Origin: Mucilaginibacter rivuli | GTDB lineage: Bacteria; Bacteroidota; Bacteroidia; Sphingobacteriales; Sphingobacteriaceae | DNA: 64,000 nt | Direction: 5' to 3' | Assembly (NCBI RefSeq): GCF_019391655.1 | Contig: NZ_JAHXPQ010000007.1 | Span: 124,001 to 188,000, forward strand | Part shown: positions 8,696 through 17,994 of the stretch, piece after piece | How positions within the stretch are numbered: position 1 is the stretch's first letter | Layout of the letters: the number at the start of each line of letters is the position of its first letter | The notes under the pieces: model-generated | Told to the model about the DNA's origin: nothing | What the model saw: the letters and a program-made list of their open reading frames with translations, nothing else | Databases searched by the model: none | Position numbers and translations under genes: made by a program

Positions 8696-9031
8696 ATGAC
8701 ACGATTAGATAAGTTGCTCGATTTTTTTAAAGATGAACCTAACGACGAATTTTTAAAATACGCCCTTGCCACTGAATATTTACGACTAAACGAAACAGAT
8801 AAGTCTTTGTTTTACTATGAGGACCTTATTAAAAACCACCCGCGTTATGTAGGTACTTATTACCACCTGGGCAAATTGTACGAAGCGCTTAACCGGAAAG
8901 ATGATGCTGTAAAAACTTACGAAACAGGTATGCTCATTGCCAAGGACTTGCGCGACAACCATGCCCTATCCGAACTGCAAGCTGTGTACATGGAACTTAA
9001 AGGTTTTGATGATGATGACGATGATTATTGA
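8696..9031 (+). CDS. Small TPR protein (111 aa)
   Basis: The cytosolic protein is built from two to three tetratricopeptide repeats. The clearest runs from YYHLGKLYEALNRKDDAVKTYE (about 60-85), preceded by a divergent one (FLKYALATEYLRLNETDKSLFYYE, about 20-45). It ends in a poly-Asp tail (FDDDDDDY). It has no signal peptide. The partner is unknown. Its start is divergent from etfB, and the next gene, the ChrA-type transporter, starts 8 bases after its stop, so the two are probably cotranscribed. Confidence 0.85.
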   Translation: MTRLDKLLDFFKDEPNDEFLKYALATEYLRLNETDKSLFYYEDLIKNHPRYVGTYYHLGKLYEALNRKDDAVKTYETGMLIAKDLRDNHALSELQAVYMELKGFDDDDDDY

Positions 9032-9038
9032 TTAATTG

Positions 9039-10241
9039 ATGTTAAGAAAACGCCATTTCATTTTTCTTCGCGATGTGTTTTTTTACACGCTTACCTCATT
9101 CGGTGGCCCGCAGGCGCATATAGCTATTTTGCTGCGCGAGTTTTCCGAAAAGCGTAAATACATTAAAGAAGATGAACTAATGGAGCTTAACGCGCTTTCG
9201 CAGATATTGCCCGGCCCCTCATCCACCCAAACCCTTGTGGGGATAGCCTGGAAATACGGCGGGCTGCCTTTAGCCATTATTACATTTTTGATCTGGATCA
9301 TCCCATCGGCAACCATCATGTGCCTGGCGGCCATCAGCTTCAAAATGTTTGTATCGCACTCTAAGTACACAGAGATACTGCGCTTTATACAACCCATTGC
9401 AGTGGGTATTGTAGCTTATGCCACCTATACCTTTGCCCATAAATTTTTAAAAACAAAGATAAACAGCATGCTGGCCATAGGCTCGCTGCTTACTACGCTC
9501 ATTTTGCAAAATGCCTACGCCTTCCCAATACTGATTATGATGGGCGGCATCATATCGTCGGCGCTCGAATCGCCGCCGCAGGAAACCCAGTTGCGGGTAA
9601 ACCTGTTCGCTAACGTTAATCCCCGAAAGGTGGCTTACTTTATCGGTATCCTACTGTTTTTTGGCGCTTTGGGTGCGGTAGTAAGCCGTACCTCACCATT
9701 TAGTTTGCCTATCCGTTTGTTCGAGAATTTTTACCGTAACGGCATTCTCATTTTTGGCGGCGGCCAGGTTTTGGTTCCCCTGATGTATACCGAGTTTGTA
9801 GAGGTAAAGCATTACCTTACCGCTACCGAGTTCCTTTCGGGATATGCGCTGCAGCAGGCCATTCCTGGCCCTACATTCTCATTTACCTCATTTTTGGGCG
9901 GTCTGGCCATGGGCAATAACGGCAGTGGCTTTTACGGCACCATTATAGGCAGTGTAGTGGCGGTAATAGGTATTAATCTCCCGGGGTTGATATTGATACT
10001 CTTCATTGTACCCTTTTGGAATGACCTGCGTAAAATTACCAGTATCAAAAATTCGCTTAGCGGTATCAATGCGGTAGCAGTGGGGTTTATGGCAACCGCG
10101 CTCATTTTGCTTACCCAGCCTTTGGGTATAAATGTATTATCGTACGTTATTGTAATCGTTACTTTTTTACTGCTCAAATTCACACCTGTAAAAACACCCT
10201 GGCTAATTTTGGCAGGCGTTTTATTAGGGTGGTTCTTTTGA
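9039..10241 (+). CDS. Chromate transporter (CHR) family protein
   Basis: This inner-membrane protein of 400 residues has two homologous CHR halves. The first carries FGGPQAHIA near residue 22 and LPGPSSTQ near 58. The second carries FGGGQVLVPLM near residue 240 and PGPTFSF. This is the long-chain (two-domain) form. Known members export chromate using the membrane potential, but many homologues have no demonstrated chromate role and nothing beside it points to metal resistance. The ATG at 9039 is used; a TTG directly before it is in frame. Confidence 0.87.
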   Translation: MLRKRHFIFLRDVFFYTLTSFGGPQAHIAILLREFSEKRKYIKEDELMELNALSQILPGPSSTQTLVGIAWKYGGLPLAIITFLIWIIPSATIMCLAAISFKMFVSHSKYTEILRFIQPIAVGIVAYATYTFAHKFLKTKINSMLAIGSLLTTLILQNAYAFPILIMMGGIISSALESPPQETQLRVNLFANVNPRKVAYFIGILLFFGALGAVVSRTSPFSLPIRLFENFYRNGILIFGGGQVLVPLMYTEFVEVKHYLTATEFLSGYALQQAIPGPTFSFTSFLGGLAMGNNGSGFYGTIIGSVVAVIGINLPGLILILFIVPFWNDLRKITSIKNSLSGINAVAVGFMATALILLTQPLGINVLSYVIVIVTFLLLKFTPVKTPWLILAGVLLGWFF

Positions 10242-10291
10242 TCGGGCTTGTTGCCAAAGCAGATCAGAAATTAAACGTAGTCGTAATGTTT

Positions 10292-10320
10292 TTTGTAATG
10301 TGTTGATTTTATTATTTTTG
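10292..10320 (+). promoter_or_regulatory. Promoter of the GAF histidine kinase gene
   Basis: TTTG (10292-10295), a 17-base spacer and TATTTTTG (10313-10320) fit the Bacteroidota promoter consensus completely. Only four bases (TAAC) separate the box from the ATG at 10325, so transcription should start about at the ATG: a predicted leaderless mRNA. Confidence 0.75.
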
Positions 10321-10324
10321 TAAC

Positions 10325-11515
10325 ATGATAGCCCCTATATTTCCGGCAAATGAAGATAAACGTTTGCAGGATGTTTACCGTAGCCAACTATTGGATACTC
10401 CCGAAGAAACTGAATTTGATGAGATCGTTCAGTTAGCTTCGGATCTGTGCAATACGCCTATATCACTCATTACCATATTAGATACCGAACGCCAGTGGTT
10501 TAAGGCAAAAGTAGGCCTTGATGCTACCGAAACTACCCGCGAGGTATCTTTTTGTGGCCATGCCATATTACAGGACGAACTTTTTGAGATACCAGATGCC
10601 TTAAAGGATATCCGCTTTAGCGATAACCCGCTGGTTACCGGTGGACCCGAAATTCGTTTTTACGCGGGAATGCCTTTAGTTACCGAATCAGGCAGCAGGT
10701 TGGGTACCCTTTGCGTTATTGACAGCGCACCGCGTGTTTTAACAGAGCGCCAGCGTTTTGCATTAAAGGTGTTGGCGGGCAACGTAATTAAGGTTGCCGA
10801 ACTGCGCATGAAAAATAAGCAGCTCCATCATTTTACCGAAACACAAAAACGTATCATATCTATAGTGGCGCATGATGTGCGTAACCCGCTGGCATCTATA
10901 AAATCGGTTATTAACTTTAAACAGGATGATACCATTGATGAGCAAACGGCCAGCGAAATGCTGGATATGATAAGCACACAACTGGATAGTACCATCGAAA
11001 TGGTGGATAACGTAGTAAACTGGGGGCAACTGCAATTAAGCTCAGCTGCTTATGCCGCCGATGAAATAAACCTGAAAGCGCTGGTTGATGACATACTTAC
11101 CGCCGATGCGCTCGGTGCTAAAATGAAAAATAACGAATTGCTGAACAGGGTGGATAACGACGTAACCGTTGGTATTGACAAGCAAGTGATCAAGTTTATT
11201 TTACGCAACCTGGTAAGTAATTCCAACAAGTTTACCGAGAATGGTACAATTACTATAGCTGCAGTTAAACAGGACACGGCAACTCAAATAACAATTGCAG
11301 ACACAGGTGTGGGTATGTCGCAGGAAACACTTTCGCGCCTGTTTACGCAAACTACTCAGGCCACTACATCACTGGGTACGCAAAACGAAAAAGGTAGCGG
11401 CCTTGGCCTGATGCTGGTAAAAGAATTTATCGATCAGATAAACGCTACTATACGGGTAGAAAGTAAGCTCGGCGAAGGCTCAAAGTTTATCATCATCATT
11501 AATAATAACCGGTAA
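10325..11515 (+). CDS. Cytosolic GAF-domain sensor histidine kinase
   Basis: The 396-residue protein has no membrane segment. A GAF sensor domain (about 28-160; the RQWFKAKVGLD and CGHAIL segments are typical of this Bacteroidota GAF type) is followed by a HisKA helix pair with the phospho-accepting His 183 in HDVRNPL. An HATPase domain follows, with N-box RNLVSNSNKF (about 294-303), G1 DTGVGM (326-331) and G2 GSGLGL (357-362). It senses an unknown soluble ligand and has no adjacent response regulator, so its partner is elsewhere. Its promoter box ends four bases before the ATG and a strong hairpin terminator follows, so it is monocistronic. Confidence 0.92.
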   Translation: MIAPIFPANEDKRLQDVYRSQLLDTPEETEFDEIVQLASDLCNTPISLITILDTERQWFKAKVGLDATETTREVSFCGHAILQDELFEIPDALKDIRFSDNPLVTGGPEIRFYAGMPLVTESGSRLGTLCVIDSAPRVLTERQRFALKVLAGNVIKVAELRMKNKQLHHFTETQKRIISIVAHDVRNPLASIKSVINFKQDDTIDEQTASEMLDMISTQLDSTIEMVDNVVNWGQLQLSSAAYAADEINLKALVDDILTADALGAKMKNNELLNRVDNDVTVGIDKQVIKFILRNLVSNSNKFTENGTITIAAVKQDTATQITIADTGVGMSQETLSRLFTQTTQATTSLGTQNEKGSGLGLMLVKEFIDQINATIRVESKLGEGSKFIIIINNNR

Positions 11516-11526
11516 CCAAACGGTTA

Positions 11527-11570
11527 TATAACAAAAAAGGGTAGCCAGGTGGTTACCCTTTTTTGTTATA
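11527..11570. terminator. Strong bidirectional terminator after the histidine kinase
   Basis: Two 20-base arms (11527-11546 and 11551-11570) pair along their full length with one G-U and a four-base loop AGGT. A6 and T6 runs flank the GGGTA/TACCC core, so it can terminate transcription from either side. Confidence 0.9.
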
Positions 11571-11577
11571 GTGATTC

Positions 11578-11674
11578 CGTCATTGAGAGGAACGAAGCAA
11601 TCCTAAACTATTCATTCAAATTATGCATATCGCAAACCTGCCAATCGAGGATTGTTTCCTGCTTCGCAATGACG
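11578..11674. repeat. CGTCATTG-type palindromic intergenic repeat, copy 1
   Basis: This is a 97-base imperfect inverted repeat. The left arm starts CGTCATTGAGAGG and AACGAAGCAATCCT; the right arm reads AGGATTGTTTCC then TGCTTCGCAATGACG. It matches the element at 39733-39832 in both arms. There is no transposase, so it behaves like a MITE- or REP-like element. It lies between the kinase terminator and the end of dnaB. Confidence 0.75.
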
Positions 11675-11697
11675 CGTTGGAAGATATAACGGAACCT

Positions 11698-13272
11698 TTA
11701 AAAAGGCGGCTCCTCATCAATATCGTTCATCTTTGACGGTCGGATGATGAAATTGCTCGGTTTCTCAAAATCCTGCGATGGGGCTAAACCTGCAAACGGA
11801 CTGGCGCCTGCACCGCCACCCGGGGCAGGGAATGCATCCATACCGCCATCCAGATCCTGGAACTTCACATATTTACCTACGAATTTCAATCGTACGCGCC
11901 CGGTTTCGCCGTTACGGTGTTTGGCAATAATTACTTCACCTACACCCTGGGTTGGGTTGTTGTCTTCGTCAAACTCCAAACCATAGTATTCAGGGCGGTA
12001 TAAAAAGAGTACCATATCCGCATCCTGCTCAATCGATCCCGATTCACGCAAATCGGATAGCATTGGCCTTTTTGAACCACCCGGCCTGCTCTCAACAGCC
12101 CGGCTTAATTGCGATAGCGCTATAACAGGTACATTTAACTCTTTAGCTACCGATTTTAGCGCCCGCGATATGCTACCAATTTCCTGCTCACGGTTACCAC
12201 CTTTACCATCAGCGCCTTTACCATGCATCAGCTGCAGGTAATCGATAATGATGAGCTGGATATCATGCTGCGCTTTTAAACGGCGGCATTTGGCCCTGAA
12301 CTCAAATATATTAAGGGCGGGGGTATCGTCAATAATTAAGGGAGCCTGCTCCAGGCGGCCTATTTGGGTATGTATCTGTTTCCATTCCCATTCTTCCAAA
12401 CGGCCTTTACGTATTTTTTCCTGTTCAATTTCGGTTTCGCCGGATATTAAACGGTTAACCAACTGAACTGAGGACATTTCGAGCGAGAATACCACTACGG
12501 GCTTATTAAAATCGACAGCGGCATTACGGGCACAGGTCAATACAAAGGCTGTTTTACCCATTGCAGGGCGCGCAGCAATGATCACAAGATCGGATTTTTG
12601 CCAGCCCGAGGTCATGCGGTCAAGATCGGTAAAGCCGGATGCCACACCCGTTAAGCCGTCTTTCTTTTCGCGCAAAGCCTCAATGTCTTTTAACGATTCA
12701 CGTAAAATGTCGTCCATCATCCGCGAATCACGGCGAAGGTTATTCTGGGCTATATCGAACAGGTTTTTTTCGGCTTTGTCCAGCAGGTCAAGCACATCTG
12801 TCGTATCTTCGTAAGCACTGTTAATTACCTCTGTTGATATGCGGATCAGCTCGCGCTGTAAATACTTTTGAATGATGATACGCGAGTGGTACTCAATATT
12901 AGCTGCCGATGCTACGCGGTTGGTGAGCTCGGTAATGTAATACGCGCCGCCTATCATTTCCAGTTCTCCTTGTAAACGTAACTGGGCGGTAACAGTTAAA
13001 ATATCAACCGGTGACGTTTTCTCGAATAAGATGCGGATAGCCTGGAAGATTTTCTGGTGGCTATCGCGATAAAAAACCTCTGGTTTTAAAATATCTATAA
13101 CCGAAGAAAGTGCATCTTTCTCCAGCATTAAAGCACCTAAAACGGCCTCTTCTAAATCAATAGCCTGTGGGGGCAACTTACCCAAGCCACTAATGGGGTT
13201 ACTGCTAAATCTACTGCGTTTGTCGCTTGTAAATCCGGTCTTTCCGGTTGGGTTCTCGTTCTCAAAAGTCAT
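11698..13272 (-). CDS. dnaB: Replicative DNA helicase DnaB
   Basis: This hexameric 5'-3' helicase of the replication fork has 524 residues. The N-terminal primase-interacting domain (about 25-130, LPPQAIDLEEAVLGALM) is followed by a RecA-like domain with Walker A (AARPAMGKTAF), FSLEMSS and the loop IIIDYLQLM. The ending is Gly/Pro-rich (FPAPGGGAGASPF). The ATG at 13272 is preferred over an upstream in-frame start because a TATTTTTG promoter box lies six bases before it. No intein is seen. Confidence 0.97.
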   Translation of the reverse strand: MTFENENPTGKTGFTSDKRSRFSSNPISGLGKLPPQAIDLEEAVLGALMLEKDALSSVIDILKPEVFYRDSHQKIFQAIRILFEKTSPVDILTVTAQLRLQGELEMIGGAYYITELTNRVASAANIEYHSRIIIQKYLQRELIRISTEVINSAYEDTTDVLDLLDKAEKNLFDIAQNNLRRDSRMMDDILRESLKDIEALREKKDGLTGVASGFTDLDRMTSGWQKSDLVIIAARPAMGKTAFVLTCARNAAVDFNKPVVVFSLEMSSVQLVNRLISGETEIEQEKIRKGRLEEWEWKQIHTQIGRLEQAPLIIDDTPALNIFEFRAKCRRLKAQHDIQLIIIDYLQLMHGKGADGKGGNREQEIGSISRALKSVAKELNVPVIALSQLSRAVESRPGGSKRPMLSDLRESGSIEQDADMVLFLYRPEYYGLEFDEDNNPTQGVGEVIIAKHRNGETGRVRLKFVGKYVKFQDLDGGMDAFPAPGGGAGASPFAGLAPSQDFEKPSNFIIRPSKMNDIDEEPPF

Positions 13273-13278
13273 ACTGAA

Positions 13279-13286
13279 CAAAAATA
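13279..13286 (-). promoter_or_regulatory. dnaB promoter -7 box (TATTTTTG)
   Basis: The minus-strand TATTTTTG is an exact TAnnTTTG match only six bases before the dnaB ATG, so the leader would be three bases or fewer. No -33 TTTG at normal spacing is visible. Confidence 0.5.
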
Positions 13287-13576
13287 TACAAAATAGAATT
13301 GGTATTACTATGCCTGCATTGATATTCATTAACATAGCTCATTTTATGAAAATGGAAATCCTTGAAAACGATATTTTTAGACCAGTTGGTCATCAACACC
13401 CATTGTTAATAAGCTGTGTATAAAAATAAATCGGTATTGATAGCCAGCCTTTTAATGCCTTGTTAACAAAGTATTTTGCTGTGAATTACTTTTATAAAAT
13501 GCGTTTCGACTTTGATAAAAATAGATGCCAAATCAATTAATATGACTAATTTCGCTGACTTATTCATCAGGGAAAT
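13287..13576. other. Intergenic region between dnaB and rlmB
   Basis: This AT-rich divergent gap has no gene. It contains one exact DnaA-box-like 9-mer (TGTGTATAA, 13415-13423), which is expected by chance about twice in 64 kb. It also has a GGGAAAT stretch just before the rlmB start. I see nothing else of note. Confidence 0.4.
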
Positions 13577-14338
13577 ATGGGATTTGAAAAAAGAGCACCG
13601 CGCGAAAACAACCAAATGGTATTTGGCATCCGTGCAGTAATGGAAGCTATCATTGCCGGTAAAGAAATTGAGTCTCTTCTCATACAACGTGGTTTAAGCA
13701 GCCCCTTATCTGCAGAGTTCAAAGGTATTCTTGCAGAGTATAAAATTGAGTCGCAACAAGTACCTGTAGAAAAGCTGAACCGCGTTACCGCCAAAAACCA
13801 CCAGGGCGTTATCGCCATCATTTCGCCCATTACTTATTATAAGATAGAAGACATCATCCCGATGGTATTTGAAAAAGGCGAAACACCGCTGATACTCATT
13901 TTGGATGGCATTACAGATGTGCGTAACATAGGCGCCATTGCCCGTACCGCCGAGTGTGCAGGTGTACATGCTATTGTTGTGCCTGCAAAAGGCTCGGCGC
14001 AAATCAATGCCGATGCCATCAAAACATCAGCAGGAGCATTATACAATATCCCCGTTTGCCGCGAAAGCAGCTTGCTACAAACCGCCAAATTCCTGCAATC
14101 ATCGGGCTTGCAGCTGGTTTGCTGTACCGAAAAAACAAATGATCTGATCTACGTACCCGATTATACTGCCCCAACAGCAATTATTATGGGTTCGGAAGAT
14201 GAAGGTATTGCCAATGAATTGATCCGTATATCAGATCACTTGGCCAAGATCCCTATGTTCGGCGAAATAGGATCGTTGAATGTATCGGTATCTACAGGTG
14301 TTATTTTGTATGAGGCTATTCGCCAAAGACAGTCTTGA
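13577..14338 (+). CDS. rlmB: 23S rRNA 2'-O-methyltransferase RlmB (SpoU/TrmH family)
   Basis: This SAM-dependent SPOUT methyltransferase of 253 residues probably methylates the ribose of G2251 in 23S rRNA. The N-terminal ribosomal L30e-like substrate-binding domain spans about 12-85 (VFGIRAVMEAI). The knotted catalytic domain shows motif 1 (VRNIGAIARTAECAGVH), motif 2 (IMGSEDEGI) and motif 3 (IPMFGEIGSLNVSVSTG). Length and motifs fit RlmB better than TrmH, though paralogue specificity cannot be fixed by eye. The stop TGA lies inside the first copy of the GACTC-type repeat, and the terminator is shared with convergent manC. Confidence 0.92.
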   Translation: MGFEKRAPRENNQMVFGIRAVMEAIIAGKEIESLLIQRGLSSPLSAEFKGILAEYKIESQQVPVEKLNRVTAKNHQGVIAIISPITYYKIEDIIPMVFEKGETPLILILDGITDVRNIGAIARTAECAGVHAIVVPAKGSAQINADAIKTSAGALYNIPVCRESSLLQTAKFLQSSGLQLVCCTEKTNDLIYVPDYTAPTAIIMGSEDEGIANELIRISDHLAKIPMFGEIGSLNVSVSTGVILYEAIRQRQS

Positions 14339-14444
14339 GTCGAAAGTCGTTAGTCAATAGTTATCTCTTATAAAGTAAAAAGGAGCGTCAATTTTGACAC
14401 TCCTTTTTTATTAAAAAGACTCAAGACTCTCGGCTCAAGACTTT
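14334..14444. repeat. GACTC/GAGTC-rich repeat pair around a terminator
   Basis: CTTGAGTCGAAAGTC (from 14334) on the left is the reverse-complement type of GACTCAAGACTCTCGGC (from 14418) on the right. Together they fill the space between the rlmB and manC stop codons. The same GACT(C/A)A wording recurs at 43990-44048. Only similarity of wording is seen; no mobile gene is present. Confidence 0.5.
14376..14410. terminator. Bidirectional terminator between rlmB and manC
   Basis: AAAAAGGAG and GTCAA pair with TTGAC and CTCCTTTTT, with one mismatch between the two helices and a two-base loop. A- and T-runs on both sides serve the two convergent genes. Confidence 0.85.
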
Positions 14445-14447
14445 GCT

Positions 14448-15533
14448 CTAAATATACTTCGTTCCAAATTTCTGCTTCACATCAGCAACAACTTGCTTAA
14501 CGCCCTGCTCTTCGCTGCGCGGGCTTATCATTAAGGTATTGTTTGATTCTACTACGATAAAATCGTGCAGTCCTTTAATAATAACCAGTTTACCTTCGGG
14601 CACACTCACCATATTGTTTGATGAATCGTAAGTGATGATCCTGTCTTGCGGTATCAGGGCGTTATCGTGCTCATCTTTTTCGGCAAGCTGATATATGGAT
14701 GCCCAGGTACCCAGGTCGCTCCATCCAAATTCTGATGGTATTACGTATACGTTATCGGCCTTTTCCATAATACCGTAATCAATAGAAATGTTGGTACACT
14801 GCTGGTAAGCGCTGTGGATATAGCTTTTTTCTTTATCAGTATTGTAAACCGGTTTAGCCTCTTCGAAAATCTCAGTGATCTCAGGCAGGTATTTTTTGTA
14901 TGCCGATAGTATTGCTTTAACGCTCCATACAAATATCCCCGCGTTCCATAAAAAGTCGCCGCTTTGGATAAAAGTTTTGGCAATCTCCAGTGTCGGTTTC
15001 TCTGTAAAGGTTTTTACTTTATGAAACTCGCCGTTTAAAATGTTATCCGTGTATTGTATATATCCGTAACCTGTATCAGGCCTTGATGGCATAATACCCA
15101 GGGTAACCAGGCAGCTATGTTGTGTTGCCGCTTCGAGTGATTTCTCTATGGTACTTACAAAAGCAGGTTCATCAAGGATCAAATGGTCAGATGGAGCAAT
15201 AACAATGGCCGCATCAGGGTTTAAGCTTTCAATTTTAAAACAGCCGTATGCAACGCATGGCGCGGTATTGCGCATTACCGGTTCAGTTAATATCTGGCCA
15301 TCGGCCATATCGGGTAATTGTTTTTTTACCAGGTCGGTGTATATCTCGTTGGTAACAACATAAATGTTTTCTTTAGGGCAAACCTTTAAAAAGCGATCGT
15401 AAGTTTGTTGGATAAGTGTTTTTCCGGTGCCTAAAATATCTATAAATTGCTTTGGATGTGATGTTCTGCTGATGGGCCAAAAGCGGCTTCCAATGCCGCC
15501 AGCCATTATAATGGCGTAATTATTACGGTTCAT
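14448..15533 (-). CDS. manC: Mannose-1-phosphate guanylyltransferase
   Basis: The enzyme makes GDP-mannose from mannose-1-phosphate and GTP for polysaccharide and glycoconjugate synthesis. The 361-residue protein has the nucleotidyltransferase signature near the N-terminus (IIMAGGIGSRFWPIS) and the substrate motif FTEKPT. FLWNAGIFVW and the EFGWSDLGTW element are also present. It lacks the C-terminal phosphomannose-isomerase domain, so it is the short, monofunctional type. No capsule genes lie beside it. Confidence 0.93.
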   Translation of the reverse strand: MNRNNYAIIMAGGIGSRFWPISRTSHPKQFIDILGTGKTLIQQTYDRFLKVCPKENIYVVTNEIYTDLVKKQLPDMADGQILTEPVMRNTAPCVAYGCFKIESLNPDAAIVIAPSDHLILDEPAFVSTIEKSLEAATQHSCLVTLGIMPSRPDTGYGYIQYTDNILNGEFHKVKTFTEKPTLEIAKTFIQSGDFLWNAGIFVWSVKAILSAYKKYLPEITEIFEEAKPVYNTDKEKSYIHSAYQQCTNISIDYGIMEKADNVYVIPSEFGWSDLGTWASIYQLAEKDEHDNALIPQDRIITYDSSNNMVSVPEGKLVIIKGLHDFIVVESNNTLMISPRSEEQGVKQVVADVKQKFGTKYI

Positions 15534-15774
15534 TTTTGTTGATGTTGTTATGGTAATTATTCCCGCTGTGAAAATGACGAAATAAATTGAAACAAGCCAT
15601 ATCCTAAACGAAAAAATAAATTGAATGTTTATGTACTTTTTTAAATAATTATTCGTACATTATACTTTAATTATCATATCTATCTAAGGAATTAAAGTTT
15701 TAATGCAATTTCTTTAATTTTTTTTGTTATTTTGATGTTTAATTTTTACATGCAGTTCGAATAATTTTAGCATA

Positions 15775-17973
15775 ATGATAGAGACGAAGAAGTCACTTTT
15801 CGATAATCTTCAGAATTTTTTTGGGTTCGATAACTTCAAGGGCGAGCAGGAAGCCATTATAACCAATATTTTATCAGGTAACGATACCTTTGTTATTATG
15901 CCAACAGGCGGTGGTAAGTCAATGTGTTACCAATTGCCGGCATTAATGACAGATGGTATGGCCATCGTTATTTCGCCGCTTATCGCCTTAATGAAAAACC
16001 AGGTAGATCAGCTCCGCGCGTTTGGGGGCTCTGATAGTATAGCTCACTTTTTAAACTCTTCGCTCAATAAATCCGAGATCACAAAGGTTAAAGAAGATGT
16101 GATGGAAGGTAAAACCAAACTACTATATGTAGCGCCGGAATCATTAACAAAGCAAGAGAATATTGATTTTTTACGTTTAAATAATGTATCGTTCGTAGCG
16201 GTTGATGAGGCGCACTGTATATCAGAGTGGGGTCATGATTTCAGGCCCGAGTACCGAAAAATACGCCAGGTGATCAGTAATATCGGCGAAAATATCCCCA
16301 TCATCGCTTTAACAGCAACAGCAACCCCCAAAGTTCAGCAGGATATTCAAAAAAACCTGCAGATGAATAATGCTACCATCTATAAATCATCATTTAACCG
16401 TGGTAATTTGTATTACGAGGTGCGGGCCAAGCGTAATGTTTTAAAAGAGCTGGTAAGGTTTGTTAAACAGCACCAGGGTAAATCTGGCATTATCTATTGT
16501 TTGAGCCGTAAAAAGGTTGAAGAGGTGGCCGAAGCGTTGAACCTGAATGGTGTAAAGGCATTACCTTATCATGCAGGTTTAGATGCCAAAGTACGTGCCG
16601 ATACGCAGGATAAATTCCTGATGGAAGATGTGGACGTTATTGTAGCTACCATAGCCTTTGGTATGGGTATTGATAAACCCGATGTTCGTTACGTAATACA
16701 CCACGATATGCCAAAAAGCATGGAAGGTTATTACCAGGAAACCGGCCGTGCCGGCCGGGATGGGGGCGAGGGCTATTGCCTGTCATTTTATTCTGAAAAG
16801 GATATTGATAAGCTGCAAAAGTTTATGAAAGATAAGCCGGTAGCAGAACGCGAGATCGGTACACAGATATTAAAAGAGGTAATTGATTATGCTGAGTCGG
16901 CAGTGTGCAGGCGCAAGCAAATACTCCATTACTTTGGCGAAAACTTTAACGAGGCAGGCTGTAACTGCATGTGCGATAACTGTGCCGCACAGAAGCAGCA
17001 TTTTGATGCCGAAGGGCCTTTACATAAGGTGTTGAGCCTGATGAAAAAGATGGGTGAAAAGTTTGACGACCATCACATTATCAGTGTATTAATGGGGGTT
17101 GATAACCCGCAGATACATAATTATGAGCACCACCTGCTGCCTGAGTTTGGCTCGGGCAAAGAAGAAGGCGAAATACTTTGGAACTCATTAATGCGCCAGG
17201 CATTGCTCAATAATTTTGTAGCAAAGGATATTGATCATTACGGGCTGCTTCATTTAACAAAATCAGGCAACGCCTTTATTGAGAATCCTTACACGTTAAA
17301 ATATGTACTGAACAGGCCAATGGGCTCAACAGATGATAGTGACGACAGCGATAGCGATGGCAAAGGCGGCACGGGTGCATTAGATACCCAATTGCTCAAC
17401 ATGCTGAAGGATCTGCGTAAAAAGATAGCCAAGCAAAAAAACCTGCCCCCTTTTGTTATTTTTCAGGATCCGTCATTAGAGGAAATGTGTACGCATTATC
17501 CAATTTCTATCGATGAGCTGAAACAAATTTCGGGTGTTGGAGCCGGTAAAGCTATGAAGTTTGGCGCGCAGTTTATCGACTTGATCGGTAAGTACGTGGA
17601 GGAGAACGATATTGACCGCCCGATAGATATGGTGATAAAGAGCGCGGCCAATAAATCGGCCATGAAGGTGTATATCATCCAGAACATAGATCGCCACTTG
17701 TCGCTCGAAGATATAGCGGCATCCAAAGGCTTAAGTTATGAGGATATCATCCGCGAGGTGGAATCAATAGTAAACTCGGGTACCAAATTAAACCTCAATT
17801 ATTATATTGATGAGGTGATAGATGAAGATAAGCAGGAAGAAGTTTTTGATTACTTCCGCAGTGCCGAGATTGACTCGATAGACGACGCTTTAGCCGAACT
17901 TGGCCCCAATGATTACACCCGCGAAGAAGTGCAGCTAATGCGCATAAAGTTTATGAGCGAGTTGGGGAACTAA
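15775..17973 (+). CDS. recQ: ATP-dependent DNA helicase RecQ
   Basis: This 3'-5' helicase in recombination and repair has 732 residues. Walker A is at residues 43-49 (PTGGGKS), DEAH is at 144-147 followed by CISEWGHDFRPEY, and the arginine finger is in QETGRAGRDG (321-330). The RQC zinc ligands are C378 and the cluster C396-C403 (CNCMCDNC). An acidic Ser/Asp/Gly linker (about 525-535) leads to an HRDC domain (about 540-615). A C-terminal helix-turn-helix-like domain (about 640-715) extends it beyond E. coli RecQ (about 610 residues), as is usual in Bacteroidota. The next gene starts 21 bases later. Confidence 0.96.
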   Translation: MIETKKSLFDNLQNFFGFDNFKGEQEAIITNILSGNDTFVIMPTGGGKSMCYQLPALMTDGMAIVISPLIALMKNQVDQLRAFGGSDSIAHFLNSSLNKSEITKVKEDVMEGKTKLLYVAPESLTKQENIDFLRLNNVSFVAVDEAHCISEWGHDFRPEYRKIRQVISNIGENIPIIALTATATPKVQQDIQKNLQMNNATIYKSSFNRGNLYYEVRAKRNVLKELVRFVKQHQGKSGIIYCLSRKKVEEVAEALNLNGVKALPYHAGLDAKVRADTQDKFLMEDVDVIVATIAFGMGIDKPDVRYVIHHDMPKSMEGYYQETGRAGRDGGEGYCLSFYSEKDIDKLQKFMKDKPVAEREIGTQILKEVIDYAESAVCRRKQILHYFGENFNEAGCNCMCDNCAAQKQHFDAEGPLHKVLSLMKKMGEKFDDHHIISVLMGVDNPQIHNYEHHLLPEFGSGKEEGEILWNSLMRQALLNNFVAKDIDHYGLLHLTKSGNAFIENPYTLKYVLNRPMGSTDDSDDSDSDGKGGTGALDTQLLNMLKDLRKKIAKQKNLPPFVIFQDPSLEEMCTHYPISIDELKQISGVGAGKAMKFGAQFIDLIGKYVEENDIDRPIDMVIKSAANKSAMKVYIIQNIDRHLSLEDIAASKGLSYEDIIREVESIVNSGTKLNLNYYIDEVIDEDKQEEVFDYFRSAEIDSIDDALAELGPNDYTREEVQLMRIKFMSELGN

Positions 17974-17994
17974 AGAAAAAGCTATTTATCATTA

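Noticed and set aside
13415..13423. DnaA-box-like TGTGTATAA near dnaB as a hint of the replication origin
   Set aside because: It is a single 9-mer, which is expected about twice by chance in 64 kb. No dnaA, parAB or box cluster is present.
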